This document shows, in pieces, positions 54,019 through 62,994 of a stretch of DNA of 64,000 bases. The stretch comes from Polaribacter glomeratus. GTDB taxonomy: Bacteria; Bacteroidota; Bacteroidia; Flavobacteriales; Flavobacteriaceae. Below the pieces are notes generated by a model. The model had not been told where the DNA came from. It worked only from the letters and a program-made list of their open reading frames with translations, and searched no databases. The stretch lies in NCBI RefSeq assembly GCF_002954665.1, contig NZ_MSCM01000001.1, positions 2,130,290 to 2,194,289 of the forward strand. The letters are read 5' to 3'. Made by a program: the position numbers and the translations under genes. The number at the start of each line of letters is the position of its first letter. Position 1 is the stretch's first letter.

Positions 54019-54720
54019 ATGAATAAAAATATATCACTTACAGACTTAGCCAACAAAGACTATAAAGAAACTTGGGACTACCAAACTGATTTATTGCAAG
54101 AAATTGTGGATGTTAAAATTAGCAATAGAAGAAACAATTTACAAGAAATAACCAAAAATCACTTTTTATTTGTTGAGCATCCTCATGTATATACCTTAGG
54201 TAAAAGTGGCGATTTAAGTAATTTATTGCTAAACGAAAATCAATTAAAAGAAAAAGGTGCAACATTTTATAAAATAAATAGAGGTGGTGATATTACGTAT
54301 CATGGGCCTGGTCAAATTGTTGGCTACCCTATTTTAGACTTAGAAAATTTTTTTACAGACATTCATAAATACTTACGGTTATTAGAAGAAACTATTATTT
54401 TAACCATTGCAGAATATGGTTTAAAAGGTGCTAGAAGCGCTGGTGAAACTGGGGTTTGGCTAGATGTTGGAACACCTTTTGCTCGTAAAATTTGCGCCAT
54501 GGGCATTCGTTCTTCTCGTTGGGTAACCATGCACGGTTTTGCATTAAACGCAAATGTGAATCTTGGTTATTTTGATCATATTATTCCGTGTGGAATTAGA
54601 GGCAAAGCAGTAACTTCTATGGAAGTAGAATTAGGCAAAAAGGTAAATGCAGAAGAGGTTAAAGTAAAAATTTTAAAGCATTTTAAAACACTTTTTGAAG
54701 TGGATGAGTTTGTAGAATAA
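54019..54720 (+). CDS. lipB: Lipoyl(octanoyl) transferase
   Basis: A 233-residue enzyme that moves octanoyl from acyl carrier protein to lipoyl-dependent enzymes, the first step of protein lipoylation. The motif INRGGDITYHGPGQIVGYP is at 86-104. Catalytic Lys157 lies in FARKICAMG and Cys191 in IIPCGIRGK. I chose ATG at 54019 rather than 53977, because a good -7 box lies between them and the longer N-terminus is not family-like. A palindromic repeat follows the stop codon. Confidence 0.95.
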   Translation: MNKNISLTDLANKDYKETWDYQTDLLQEIVDVKISNRRNNLQEITKNHFLFVEHPHVYTLGKSGDLSNLLLNENQLKEKGATFYKINRGGDITYHGPGQIVGYPILDLENFFTDIHKYLRLLEETIILTIAEYGLKGARSAGETGVWLDVGTPFARKICAMGIRSSRWVTMHGFALNANVNLGYFDHIIPCGIRGKAVTSMEVELGKKVNAEEVKVKILKHFKTLFEVDEFVE

Positions 54721-54723
54721 CTC

Positions 54724-54793
54724 GTCATTGCGAATTTACGAAGCAATCTGTATATTGCAATATACAGATTGCTTTACGATCGTTCGCAATGAC
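54724..54793. repeat. REP-like palindromic element after lipB
   Basis: The outer arms GTCATTGCGAA (54724-54734) and TTCGCAATGAC (54783-54793) enclose a perfect 34-base palindrome (54741-54774; AAGCAATCTGTATATTG and its complement). Elements built on GTCATTGCGA and GAAGCAATCT are, from memory, common intergenic repeats in Bacteroidota. Only one copy is in this window. It also sits where terminators for the two convergent genes would be. Confidence 0.8.
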
Positions 54794-54799
54794 AAATAA

Positions 54800-55855
54800 T
54801 TATTTCTCCTCATTAAAGTATACTTTGTAAAACTTCATTTTTTTCTCTTCATCATAGCCTCTTTCTAAATATTCTGATGCTGCATCTGGCGCATCAACAT
54901 CTAGTTTTATAATGATATTTGTGTCTAGCTTAATTTCTGTTTTTAGCTTATTTTTTTCTTTCTTTAAAACAACACCTGAAACATCAAAATTATTTCTGAT
55001 TAGCACATCATTTAAAGTTTCATAGTGTTTTTTATAATCTTCAAACAAATCTTTGTGCTTTTCATCTTCAAAAATTTCGTCTTTAAACTCATGATAATCA
55101 ACAGCTTCGTGTTCTTTAAAATAATCTACCGTATTTGCTAAAAAATCTCCTTGTTTGTGTTTACCAAATTCTGGTTTTATTACTTCTTCAGAGAATTCTT
55201 TACACAACTCTAAATAATTTTGTGTGTGCGAATTATAATCATCAGCTAACTTTACACTCAAGAAGTTTTTAATCCAATATTGCGCATCGTAATTGTTGTT
55301 GTCCACAGAAAAAACAACTGTTCCCTCCGTGTCTGATGTGTTTAAAATTAAACAACCTTTGTCTATTTTTTTTGTTGATATTCCTTTTTGAACTACAACA
55401 TCAAAACTTTCATTATCATCTAAATATGTTTGAAAAAAATCGACTTTATTCTCAATTTTAAAAACACCAATTGCCTCTGTTAAAACATCTTTATATTCGA
55501 TGCCTTCGATAAAAACAACAATAACATCGCCTGTTTTAATTTGTGAAGAATTGGATTGTTCGTACAAATGATTTACAATATTCTTAGAATATTCTACAAA
55601 ACTACTTTCTTCTTTAAAAACCTCTGAAGCGTAGTTATTTAACTCATTTAAACGCACATCTGCATGATGAGAAAAACGATAACTCTGCGTTAAACTTCCA
55701 AAAGGTTTCAACAAGAAATTTTTCATTAAGTCGTAACTTTCTTGATCGAAACGTATTAAATCTTCAGAAAACACGTTGTGTCCGCTATTAAATTTATTGG
55801 CTACTTTATGAAGAATACATTTGGTAATTTCTGCTCTCGTTTTTTTAATCATCAT
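54800..55855 (-). CDS. Nucleoid-associated protein (NdpA/YejK family)
   Basis: A 351-residue soluble acidic protein matching the 37-kDa nucleoid-associated family along its length: TRAEITKCILHKVANKFNSG, the middle ILNTSDTEGTVVFSVDNNNYDAQYWIKNFLSV, and the charged C-terminal third. In E. coli YejK copurifies with the nucleoid and touches topoisomerases; a role here is inferred. MM at the start leaves two equivalent start codons. It is a single gene, convergent with lipB. Confidence 0.88.
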   Translation of the reverse strand: MMIKKTRAEITKCILHKVANKFNSGHNVFSEDLIRFDQESYDLMKNFLLKPFGSLTQSYRFSHHADVRLNELNNYASEVFKEESSFVEYSKNIVNHLYEQSNSSQIKTGDVIVVFIEGIEYKDVLTEAIGVFKIENKVDFFQTYLDDNESFDVVVQKGISTKKIDKGCLILNTSDTEGTVVFSVDNNNYDAQYWIKNFLSVKLADDYNSHTQNYLELCKEFSEEVIKPEFGKHKQGDFLANTVDYFKEHEAVDYHEFKDEIFEDEKHKDLFEDYKKHYETLNDVLIRNNFDVSGVVLKKEKNKLKTEIKLDTNIIIKLDVDAPDAASEYLERGYDEEKKMKFYKVYFNEEK

Positions 55856-56063
55856 TTAAAATTTTGGATGGTAAAAATAGAAAAAGTTTACGGATGATTT
55901 TGATTTAAATTGAATTTCTGTGATTTTTTTTGATATGCATTTCATGGATTTTCACTGATGAAAATTTTTAAAGCAATGCCACGAATTCACGAATTAAATG
56001 TATAAAATCAATTTATACTTAAAAATGTAATAACTGTAAATTTCTCAAAGAATTGGTAAGTAA

Positions 56064-56140
56064 TTTTAGCCCTGATTGAAATGGCATCCTTTTTTTGTTT
56101 TTTTCAAAAAAAGATATAATGGAAAGCAGGAAATAGCTTC
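56064..56140 (+). repeat. Dispersed flavobacterial repeat, copy A
   Basis: It begins TTTTAGCCCTGATTGAA and ends GGAAAGCAGGAAATAGCTTC, the same ends as the element at 15027-15114 (opposite strand). The middle forms an A/T hairpin (CTTTTTTTG / CAAAAAAAG). It lies 3' of rnhB, with its GAAGCT end nearest that gene. A separate short direct repeat ACGAATTC ACGAATTA lies just upstream at about 55981-55997. Confidence 0.75.
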
Positions 56141-56148
56141 GTAAAAAA

Positions 56149-56748
56149 CTAAACTTTCAACTTTAATTGTTCTGGCAACAATCTAAATGTTTTTCGATGA
56201 TGAATATTTGGCCCAAACTCGCGAATTGCATTTCTGTGCTCTTTGGTAGGATAACCTTTATTTTTTTTCCAGTTATACATAGGAAATTCCTGATGAATCT
56301 TTGCCATATACTCATCTCTGTAGGTTTTTGCCAACACAGAAGCTGCGGCAATACTTAAATACTTTGCATCGCCTTTTACAATTGTTTCATGCCGAATTTC
56401 TTTATAATCTCTAAATTTATTCCCGTCAACAATAATAAATTCTGGTGTAATTTTTAACGCATCAATAGCTCTGTGCATGCCTGTAATTGAAGCTTGCAGC
56501 ACATTTATTTGATCTACTTCTTCTTGCCAGACAAAAGAAACACCAAAGGCAATTGCATTTTCTTCGATAAAAGGTCTTAATTCTTCCCTCCTTTTTTCTG
56601 ATAATTGCTTAGAATCGTTTAAAAAAGGATGGGTAAAATCTTTGGGTAAAATTACAGCTGCGGCTACAACTGGCCCACATAGACAACCTCGGCCGGCTTC
56701 ATCTGTTCCTGCTTCTAAAGAAAACCCACTGTAATTAGATTTTAACAT
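56149..56748 (-). CDS. rnhB: Ribonuclease HII
   Basis: A 199-residue cytoplasmic enzyme cutting the RNA strand of RNA-DNA hybrids and removing single ribonucleotides from DNA. Catalytic residues are visible: D16 and E17 in GTDEAGRG, D108 in FIIVDGN, and D145 in KTYRDEYM. The family block [12 protein letters not shown] and the ending [14 protein letters not shown]...HHRKTF are present. It has typical length and stands alone between a dispersed repeat and a porin gene. Confidence 0.95.
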   Translation of the reverse strand: MLKSNYSGFSLEAGTDEAGRGCLCGPVVAAAVILPKDFTHPFLNDSKQLSEKRREELRPFIEENAIAFGVSFVWQEEVDQINVLQASITGMHRAIDALKITPEFIIVDGNKFRDYKEIRHETIVKGDAKYLSIAAASVLAKTYRDEYMAKIHQEFPMYNWKKNKGYPTKEHRNAIREFGPNIHHRKTFRLLPEQLKLKV

Positions 56749-56916
56749 GGTACAAAGAAAAGAAAACTTTTTCTTTTAGTTTGCTATTAACCAATCAACT
56801 TGATATAAATTACCTAAGAATGCAGCCTAACTAGAGACTTTAAATAGATTTATAAGCAATTTTTAAATAAAGAGATTTCATCATAATTATTACCAATTAT
56901 TTTCGTTTAATTATTT

Positions 56917-56924
56917 TACATTTG
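56917..56924 (+). promoter_or_regulatory. Probable -7 box of the porin gene
   Basis: TACATTTG matches TAnnTTTG exactly, 14 bp before the first ATG at 56939. No TTTG is seen at the -33 position. Confidence 0.5.
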
Positions 56925-56938
56925 CCTTTGTATAATTT

Positions 56939-58897
56939 ATGATGAACAAACCATTTCTTTTCTTTTTTTTATTCCTTTTTTTCAGTTTTATGAATACTTT
57001 TTCTCAAAGAAGTATTTCTGAAAGTGGATTTAATAATGTAAACGGAATAGAAAATGATTCCTTGATGCCCGGACGAACAACGGTTGAACTTTCTGGAAAA
57101 ACAACATATACAGATTATAAAGTTTTTTCTCATAAAGGAGATACCACCTATATTGATACTACTTTGTCGATATTAAAAGAATACAAGTTTAATTATCTAA
57201 GAAAAGATAATTTTGATCTTTTAGAGTTTCATAATCAAGGACAAACTTTTAATAATTTAGGGTATAGTTTTGATCATTTAAAACAATTTCCAGACATTGG
57301 TTTTACTGCCAAACAGTTTAGTTATTTTGATATAGAAGACATCGATTATTACGAAGTGCCTACACCAACTACCGAAATTATGTACAGAACTGGTTTGCAA
57401 CAAGGGCAGGTAGTAGACGCTCTTTTTACGTTAAATTTTTCTAAAAGATTAAACGTTTCTGCATCATACAAAGGTTTGCGTTCTTTGGGTGCTTATAGAC
57501 GATCTTTAGTGAGTAATGGTAATTTTAGAGGTACTTTTAAATACACTACTAAAGAAAATCAATATGAAATAAAAGGTCATTTAGCCAATCAAGATTTTTA
57601 TAATGAAGAAAGTGGCGGGTTAACAACCTCTGCTTTAGAAAATTTTATGTCTGATAACCCAGATTTTCAATCTCGTGAACGTTTAGATGTAAATTTAACA
57701 GATGCAGAAAATCAATTTGATAGTAACAGAACCTATTTAGAACATAGTTTTAAATTAATTTCTAGCAAAGACAGTGTTAATAATAAAGATTTTAGCAATT
57801 TAAAAGTTGGTCATATTTTTACCAACGAAAAAAAGAGTTATAATTTTACGCAAAAAACTGCCACTGATGCTATTTTTGGCCCTATAAATCCTACTGGCGC
57901 AACAGATAATAAGGCAACGAATAAAATTACAAGTAACGAAATAAACTTAGAATTTAACTCTAAATATGTTCTTGGAAAATTTAAAGCAAAAGCAAATTAC
58001 GCAAGTTATTCTTACGGATATGACACTATTTTAAACACTACGAGTACAATTAAAAACTTAAAACTAGAAGGAAGTGCCGTTTCTTTTGGCGCAGATTGGA
58101 ATGCTAAAATTAAAAACTTTCAATTAAATGCTGATGCTTCTATAACCCCAGGTTCTGGAAGATTGTCTGGTAATTACCTAAAAGGAGAAGCTGTTTATAA
58201 AAGTGATAGTCTTTTTACTGTAAAAGGAAGTTTGTTAATAAGTTCTAAATCATCAAATTTTAATACTTTATTACATCAAAGTAAATACGACGATTATAAC
58301 TGGGAAAATGATTTTAGCAATGTAAACACAAGAGATTTAGGTTTTTCTTTGAGTTCTAGATGGATAAATGCGGCTTTAAATTTTACGAATATAGATAACT
58401 ACACGTACTTTAATGAAAACAATGCGCCACAGCAATTTGAAGATCAAATTACGTATTTAAAACTTAAAGTAAATAGGGAATTCAAATTTTGGAAACTAGC
58501 GCTCGATAATACAATTATGTATCAAAACGTAAGCAGTGGAAGTTCGGTTTTTAGAGTTCCAGAACTTGTAACTAGAAACACTTTTTACTATGCAGATTAT
58601 TGGTTTAAAGGAAAACCAATGTTGGTAAATATGGGCGTTACTTTTAAATATTTTACCAAGTATGCGGCAAATGCATATAACCCGCTATTAGCAGAATTTA
58701 CGTTACAAAACAATCAACAAATTGGTTTTCCTACTTTTGATGTTTTCTTTAATGCACAAGTTCGTAGAACACGTATGTATATAAAAGTAGACAATGTAAC
58801 TTCTAGTATTTCTAATAAAAATTACTTTTCTGCACCAAATTACCCTTACAGAGATTTTACAGTACGTTTTGGGTTGGTTTGGAATTGGTTTATATAG
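56939..58897 (+). CDS. Putative porin (Porin_10-type beta barrel)
   Basis: A 652-residue outer membrane protein with a signal peptide (about 1-22). The rest alternates short beta strands and loops and ends in an aromatic strand (TVRFGLVWNWFI), as expected for a barrel. The N-terminal part (NFDLLEFHNQGQTFNNLGY, FSYFDIEDIDYYEVPTPTTEI) resembles the putative porin family common in Bacteroidota. The substrate is unknown. Two ATG codons start it; both follow the -7 box closely. A small membrane protein gene follows after 107 bp. Confidence 0.83.
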   Translation: MMNKPFLFFFLFLFFSFMNTFSQRSISESGFNNVNGIENDSLMPGRTTVELSGKTTYTDYKVFSHKGDTTYIDTTLSILKEYKFNYLRKDNFDLLEFHNQGQTFNNLGYSFDHLKQFPDIGFTAKQFSYFDIEDIDYYEVPTPTTEIMYRTGLQQGQVVDALFTLNFSKRLNVSASYKGLRSLGAYRRSLVSNGNFRGTFKYTTKENQYEIKGHLANQDFYNEESGGLTTSALENFMSDNPDFQSRERLDVNLTDAENQFDSNRTYLEHSFKLISSKDSVNNKDFSNLKVGHIFTNEKKSYNFTQKTATDAIFGPINPTGATDNKATNKITSNEINLEFNSKYVLGKFKAKANYASYSYGYDTILNTTSTIKNLKLEGSAVSFGADWNAKIKNFQLNADASITPGSGRLSGNYLKGEAVYKSDSLFTVKGSLLISSKSSNFNTLLHQSKYDDYNWENDFSNVNTRDLGFSLSSRWINAALNFTNIDNYTYFNENNAPQQFEDQITYLKLKVNREFKFWKLALDNTIMYQNVSSGSSVFRVPELVTRNTFYYADYWFKGKPMLVNMGVTFKYFTKYAANAYNPLLAEFTLQNNQQIGFPTFDVFFNAQVRRTRMYIKVDNVTSSISNKNYFSAPNYPYRDFTVRFGLVWNWFI

Positions 58898-59004
58898 ATT
58901 TAATCAAAAACCCATCTTAAATCTTAAACAAAAAAATAGCTCATTTTGGATAAACCACTGCAAAATTTAAGAGAATAATTTAATTCGATGAGATCGCAAA
59001 GAGT

Positions 59005-59259
59005 ATGAAAAATCAACTTAAAAACAACTGGAAACTTTTCTTAATTGCAAGTTTAACATTAGGTTTAGCACCTTTTAATCCGCCTCATATTTTAGGGAAA
59101 ATTCAATGGGTTTTAGGTGGAAATGCTTTTTCTGCAGAAAACGGAATGCAGTCACAAGATTGGTTTGATTTGCTGCTTCATGGCGCTCCTTGGGTTTTAC
59201 TACTGATTTCTATACTGCTAAATCTTTTTGCAATAAAACTAAAAAACGACCGTCAATAA
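59005..59259 (+). CDS. Small two-helix membrane protein
   Basis: An 84-residue protein with two hydrophobic helices (about 9-27 and 56-77) and a loop containing PFNPPHILGKIQWVLGGNAF and DWFDLLLHGAPW. The Pro/Gly-rich loop looks conserved, but I know no function. From memory, flavobacterial relatives are sometimes labelled RND transporter; nothing here supports that. Its 3' end overlaps the convergent acetyltransferase gene by 50 bp. Confidence 0.75.
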   Translation: MKNQLKNNWKLFLIASLTLGLAPFNPPHILGKIQWVLGGNAFSAENGMQSQDWFDLLLHGAPWVLLLISILLNLFAIKLKNDRQ

Positions 59260-59662
59260 CGCTCTCTTTTTTATCTATAATTTTAAAACCTTTGTACTCA
59301 TAAAAAGGAACAGCATTTGGGTCTGCCAAGACAATAATTTGGGTACATCCAAGCTTTTTTACTTTTTCAAAAACATGTTGTATCAATTTATTTCCTATTC
59401 CTTTTCTTACTAAATTAGGTACAACAAATAAAAAGTCTAATTCAATAGATTGCTCTTTAGGCTGATTTAAAATATAAAATCCTACAATTTCATCTTCAAA
59501 AATGAACTTATAAACGATCATTTCTTCAATTATTTTTTTAGAAACTGTTAAGTCTTCTACCCATCTTTCTAATATTTCATCAGAATAACCCCAAAAGGAT
59601 TTTGATTTTAATGCAATTTTTGTAAGTGTTTCTGCATCGGAAGTAGTGGCAATTTCAATCAT
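59210..59662 (-). CDS. GNAT family N-acetyltransferase
   Basis: A 150-residue enzyme with the GNAT fold. The acetyl-CoA pyrophosphate loop is VRKGIGNKLI (near 101-110), preceded by strand 4 (IELDFLFVVPNL) and followed by IIVLADPNAVPFYEYKGFK, the typical AxxFYExxGF motif. The acceptor is unknown. It starts 1 bp after the nhaC stop, so it is co-transcribed with the antiporter. Its 3' end overlaps an 84-residue gene on the other strand. Confidence 0.9.
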   Translation of the reverse strand: MIEIATTSDAETLTKIALKSKSFWGYSDEILERWVEDLTVSKKIIEEMIVYKFIFEDEIVGFYILNQPKEQSIELDFLFVVPNLVRKGIGNKLIQHVFEKVKKLGCTQIIVLADPNAVPFYEYKGFKIIDKKESVIDGRFLVLLQKDLAV

Positions 59663-59663
59663 G

Positions 59664-61133
59664 TTATTTTTTTACTAATTGTCTAATTTTTATATTAAAA
59701 GCAGCGAAAAGCAAGGTCATAAAAGGACTTAAATAATTAAATATTGCATACACAAAATAATCAGAAACAGAAACTCCTAAAACTCCAGATTGATAAGCAC
59801 CACAAGTGTTCCAAGGAATTAAAACAGATGTTACTGTACCAGAATCTTCTAAGGTTCTACTTAAATTTTCTGGCGCTAAACCTCTATCTTGATATGCTTT
59901 TTTAAACATTTTACCAGGTATTACTAATGCCAAATATTGATCAGAAGCAATTGCGTTTAAACCCAAACAACTTACAACAGTACTTGCAAACAAACCAAAA
60001 ACAGAGGTTGCCACAGATAATAGTTCTTTTGTAATTTTTGACAACGCACCAATTGCATCCATGATTCCCCCAAAAACCATCGCACAAACAATTAATAGGA
60101 TCGTCCATAGCATTCCTGCAATTCCGCCTGATGAAAATAATTCGGTTAGTTTTTCATCATCCGTTTGTATTTTTACGTCCGTTAATATTGATTTACTTAT
60201 TGCTCCAAAATTAGAATCAGAAATTCCGTTTAAAACATCACCCTGAAAAATAAATGCAAAAATAGCTGCCAAAAGCACACCAATACTTAAAGCTATTAAA
60301 GGTTTTGTTTTCATTACAATCATTGCAATAACAACTCCTGGAACTAGAAATAACCAAGGAGAAATATAAAACGTATTGTTTATAGAAGTTAGTAAACTAC
60401 TAATATCGGTATTTCCATTTGTTTCAATGGTTCCGCTTAAAATAGCAAATACAATTAATGTTATAATAATTGTTGGCACCGTTGTGTATGCCATATATTT
60501 TATATGTGTAAATAAATCTGTACCTGCCATTGCGGGTGCTAAGTTTGTGGTGTCTGATAGTGGAGACATTTTATCGCCAAAATAAGCCCCAGAAATTACG
60601 GCTCCTGCAATCATTCCTGTTGGGATGCCTAATGCACTTCCAATTCCTACTAAAGCAATACCTACAGTTGCAGAAGTGGTCCAAGAACTACCCGTTGCAA
60701 TAGATATAATTGCTGCTATTATTACAGATGCAGGCAAAAATATTGCCGGACTTAAAACTTGCAATCCATAATAAACCATTGCAGGGATGATGCCACTAAC
60801 CAACCAAGTACCAGCTAAAGCGCCTACTAAAAACAAAATCATGATGGGTACAAAAACACTTTTCCAGTTTTCCCAAATTTCCGAAATCATTTTGTTTAGA
60901 GGTACTTTATTAAAAAAACCAACTGCAGCAGAAACCAAACCACCCATTAATAAAATATACTGGTTAGTATATGCTCCAAACCACTCTTGATCTTCCACAA
61001 AAAAGATGTTATACGCCAGTAAACTCATCAAAATAACAACAGGAATTAAAGATTCTAAAAGATTTAGTTCTTTATTTTCAATAATTTTCTGATCTTCAAT
61101 CTTAATCTCTGATAAATTTTTATGGTCTTGCAT
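59664..61133 (-). CDS. nhaC: Na+/H+ antiporter of the NhaC family
   Basis: A 489-residue inner membrane protein with about eleven helices. Family motifs are the segment ATGSSWTTSATVGIAL, then SGAYFGDKMSPLSDTTNLAPAM (helix with likely cation-binding residues) and, near the C-terminus, PWNTCGAYQSGVLGVS. NhaC antiporters exchange cytoplasmic sodium for protons or, in some members, exchange organic acids. Together with the Na+-NQR operon it fits a sodium-cycling physiology. A GNAT gene follows with a 1-bp gap. Confidence 0.88.
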   Translation of the reverse strand: MQDHKNLSEIKIEDQKIIENKELNLLESLIPVVILMSLLAYNIFFVEDQEWFGAYTNQYILLMGGLVSAAVGFFNKVPLNKMISEIWENWKSVFVPIMILFLVGALAGTWLVSGIIPAMVYYGLQVLSPAIFLPASVIIAAIISIATGSSWTTSATVGIALVGIGSALGIPTGMIAGAVISGAYFGDKMSPLSDTTNLAPAMAGTDLFTHIKYMAYTTVPTIIITLIVFAILSGTIETNGNTDISSLLTSINNTFYISPWLFLVPGVVIAMIVMKTKPLIALSIGVLLAAIFAFIFQGDVLNGISDSNFGAISKSILTDVKIQTDDEKLTELFSSGGIAGMLWTILLIVCAMVFGGIMDAIGALSKITKELLSVATSVFGLFASTVVSCLGLNAIASDQYLALVIPGKMFKKAYQDRGLAPENLSRTLEDSGTVTSVLIPWNTCGAYQSGVLGVSVSDYFVYAIFNYLSPFMTLLFAAFNIKIRQLVKK

Positions 61134-61175
61134 CTATAAAATTTTGTTTTGTAATGTTACGATTTTACAATATGT

Positions 61176-61206
61176 TATGCAAATCAAATTTCTTCACTTA
61201 TTTTTG
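61176..61206 (+). promoter_or_regulatory. Probable promoter of the YdjM-type gene
   Basis: TATG (61176-61179), 19-bp spacer, then a perfect TAnnTTTG box TATTTTTG (61199-61206). The start codon is at 61212, so the transcript would be nearly or fully leaderless. Confidence 0.6.
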
Positions 61207-61211
61207 CATTT

Positions 61212-62234
61212 ATGGATTCATTAACTCAAATTGTTTTAGGTGCTGCTTGTGGTGAAGCTGTTCTTGGAAAAAAGATTGGAAATAGAGCACTTTTATTTGG
61301 CGCAATTGGTGGTACAATACCAGATTTTGATGTTTTTATCGGGCGCTTTTTATACAGCAATGAAATACAAGCGATGGCTTTTCATAGAGGTTTTATGCAC
61401 TCGTTATTATTTGCTTTTTTAGGATGTTTTATTTTTGGATGGATAACTTATAAGCTTTACAATACAGGTAAAAGAGAAGAAACAACGACGTTAAAAAATT
61501 GGATTTTGCTGTTCTTTTGGGCTATTTTTACACATCCTCTTTTAGATTGTTTTACACCTTATGGCACACAACTATTTGCGCCATTTTCTAATTATAGAGT
61601 TGCTTTTAACAACATTTCTGTGGTTGACCCTTTTTACACACTTCCTTTTTTAGTGTGTATGATTATTTTGATGTTCCTTAACCGAAGCAACACCAAAAGA
61701 ACTTGGTGGTTAAAAACAGGAATATACATAAGTTCTGCATACATGATTTTTACCGTCTTCAATAAACTATATATGGATGTTGTTTTTAAAAAATCCTTTG
61801 AAAAAGCAGGCATTAATTTTAATCGATTTTCTGCCCAACCAACAATATTTAATACTATTTTATGGTATGCAGTTGCAGAAACAGAAGAAAATTATCATTT
61901 AACTTTTTACTCTTTATTTGATAAAAAATCAATATCAGAAAAAATAATTACTATTAAAAAAAACCATGATTTAATTGATATGACAGATGCTAATTTGCAA
62001 ACCTTACGTTGGTTTAGCAATGAATACTACAACGTCTCAAAGAAGGAAAAAATAGGCACTTATAAGTATGTAGATTTAAGATACCCAACGCTAAATCCGG
62101 AAGATCCTAATACGTCTATCTTTAACTTTACAATTTTTAATAAAGATAATGAATGGGATATTTTACCTTTTGACGGAACAAGACCAAGCAAAGAAGATTT
62201 TACGAAGTTTATAGAACGAATTAAAGGAATTTAG
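61212..62234 (+). CDS. Membrane-bound metal-dependent hydrolase (YdjM/DUF457 family)
   Basis: A 340-residue protein. The N-terminal membrane part has MDSLTQIVLGAACGEAVLG, IPDFDVFIG and FHRGFMHSLLFAF, the His/Asp pattern that gives the family its predicted metal-dependent hydrolase name, then THPLLDCFTPYGTQLFAPFS. Four to five helices end near residue 185, and a soluble C-terminal domain (about 195-340) follows. Substrate is unknown; a phospholipase-like reaction is suggested for relatives. Transcription probably starts right at the ATG. Confidence 0.87.
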   Translation: MDSLTQIVLGAACGEAVLGKKIGNRALLFGAIGGTIPDFDVFIGRFLYSNEIQAMAFHRGFMHSLLFAFLGCFIFGWITYKLYNTGKREETTTLKNWILLFFWAIFTHPLLDCFTPYGTQLFAPFSNYRVAFNNISVVDPFYTLPFLVCMIILMFLNRSNTKRTWWLKTGIYISSAYMIFTVFNKLYMDVVFKKSFEKAGINFNRFSAQPTIFNTILWYAVAETEENYHLTFYSLFDKKSISEKIITIKKNHDLIDMTDANLQTLRWFSNEYYNVSKKEKIGTYKYVDLRYPTLNPEDPNTSIFNFTIFNKDNEWDILPFDGTRPSKEDFTKFIERIKGI

Positions 62235-62290
62235 AGATTTTATCGTCTAAAACCTACTAAAAAAAACTTCTATTTAAAGGATGTTTATTT

Positions 62291-62332
62291 CAAAAAAAAA
62301 ATCCAACTTTACTAAAAATATAAAGTTGGATT
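62291..62332 (-). terminator. Rho-independent terminator after marC
   Basis: A 12-bp stem AATCCAACTTTA / TAAAGTTGGATT (62300-62311 and 62321-62332) with a 9-base loop is followed on the minus strand by eight or more T. It ends the transcript 18 bp past the marC stop. Confidence 0.88.
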
Positions 62333-62349
62333 AAAAAATATTGGGGAAT

Positions 62350-62988
62350 TTAAATACTTCTTAAAATGTCTAATAAGATTGGTTTTAATCCGGTAAAGAA
62401 AAATTCTACAGCAATAACCATTACAATTAAACCCATTAAACGCATCATTACGTTAATACCTGTTTGACCTAAAATTTTCATAATTTTAGACGAACTATAC
62501 AGAATAAGGTAGGTTAATAAAATAACCACAAAAGCTGCAAAAATTAACACTACTTTTTTTTCGATAGAATCTGCATCTTCCATCATTACAATTGCATTTG
62601 TTAATGCTCCTGGACCACAAATCATTGGTATTGCTAAGGGTGTAACAGAAATATCATTTACATACGTTTTAATTTCTGATTCTTTTAATTTTACTTTTCC
62701 TAGTCTTGCCTGTAACATATCCATTCCCATTAAAAAGAAAATTACACCACCAACAACTCTAAAACTATTTACAGAAATTCCGAAAAAATTAAATAAAACC
62801 TGACCCGAAAACGCAAAAATAATAATTGTTATAAAACTAACAATCGATGCTTTTTTAGCTGTTTTTGTTCTATGACTTTGATCTAAATCGGCGGTCATCG
62901 TCATAAAAATTGGCATTGTTCCAAATGGATTTATCAACGTAAAAAAAGACGTAAAAGATAAAATTCCGAATGCAATAACTTCATTCAT
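62350..62988 (-). CDS. MarC family integral membrane protein
   Basis: A 212-residue protein with six helices matching MarC: INPFGTMPIFMTMTADL near the start, the helix GGVIFFLMGMDMLQARLG, and VTPLAIPMICGPGALTNAIVMM. MarC proteins were once linked to multiple antibiotic resistance, but that link was not upheld and the function is unknown. The gene begins 6 bp after the PLP-enzyme stop, suggesting an operon. Confidence 0.92.
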   Translation of the reverse strand: MNEVIAFGILSFTSFFTLINPFGTMPIFMTMTADLDQSHRTKTAKKASIVSFITIIIFAFSGQVLFNFFGISVNSFRVVGGVIFFLMGMDMLQARLGKVKLKESEIKTYVNDISVTPLAIPMICGPGALTNAIVMMEDADSIEKKVVLIFAAFVVILLTYLILYSSSKIMKILGQTGINVMMRLMGLIVMVIAVEFFFTGLKPILLDILRSI

Positions 62989-62994
62989 AAAAAT

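Noticed and set aside
55981..55997. Short direct repeat ACGAATTC ACGAATTA as a possible CRISPR or iteron unit
   Set aside because: Only two units with no spacers or further copies; too short to mean more than simple duplication.
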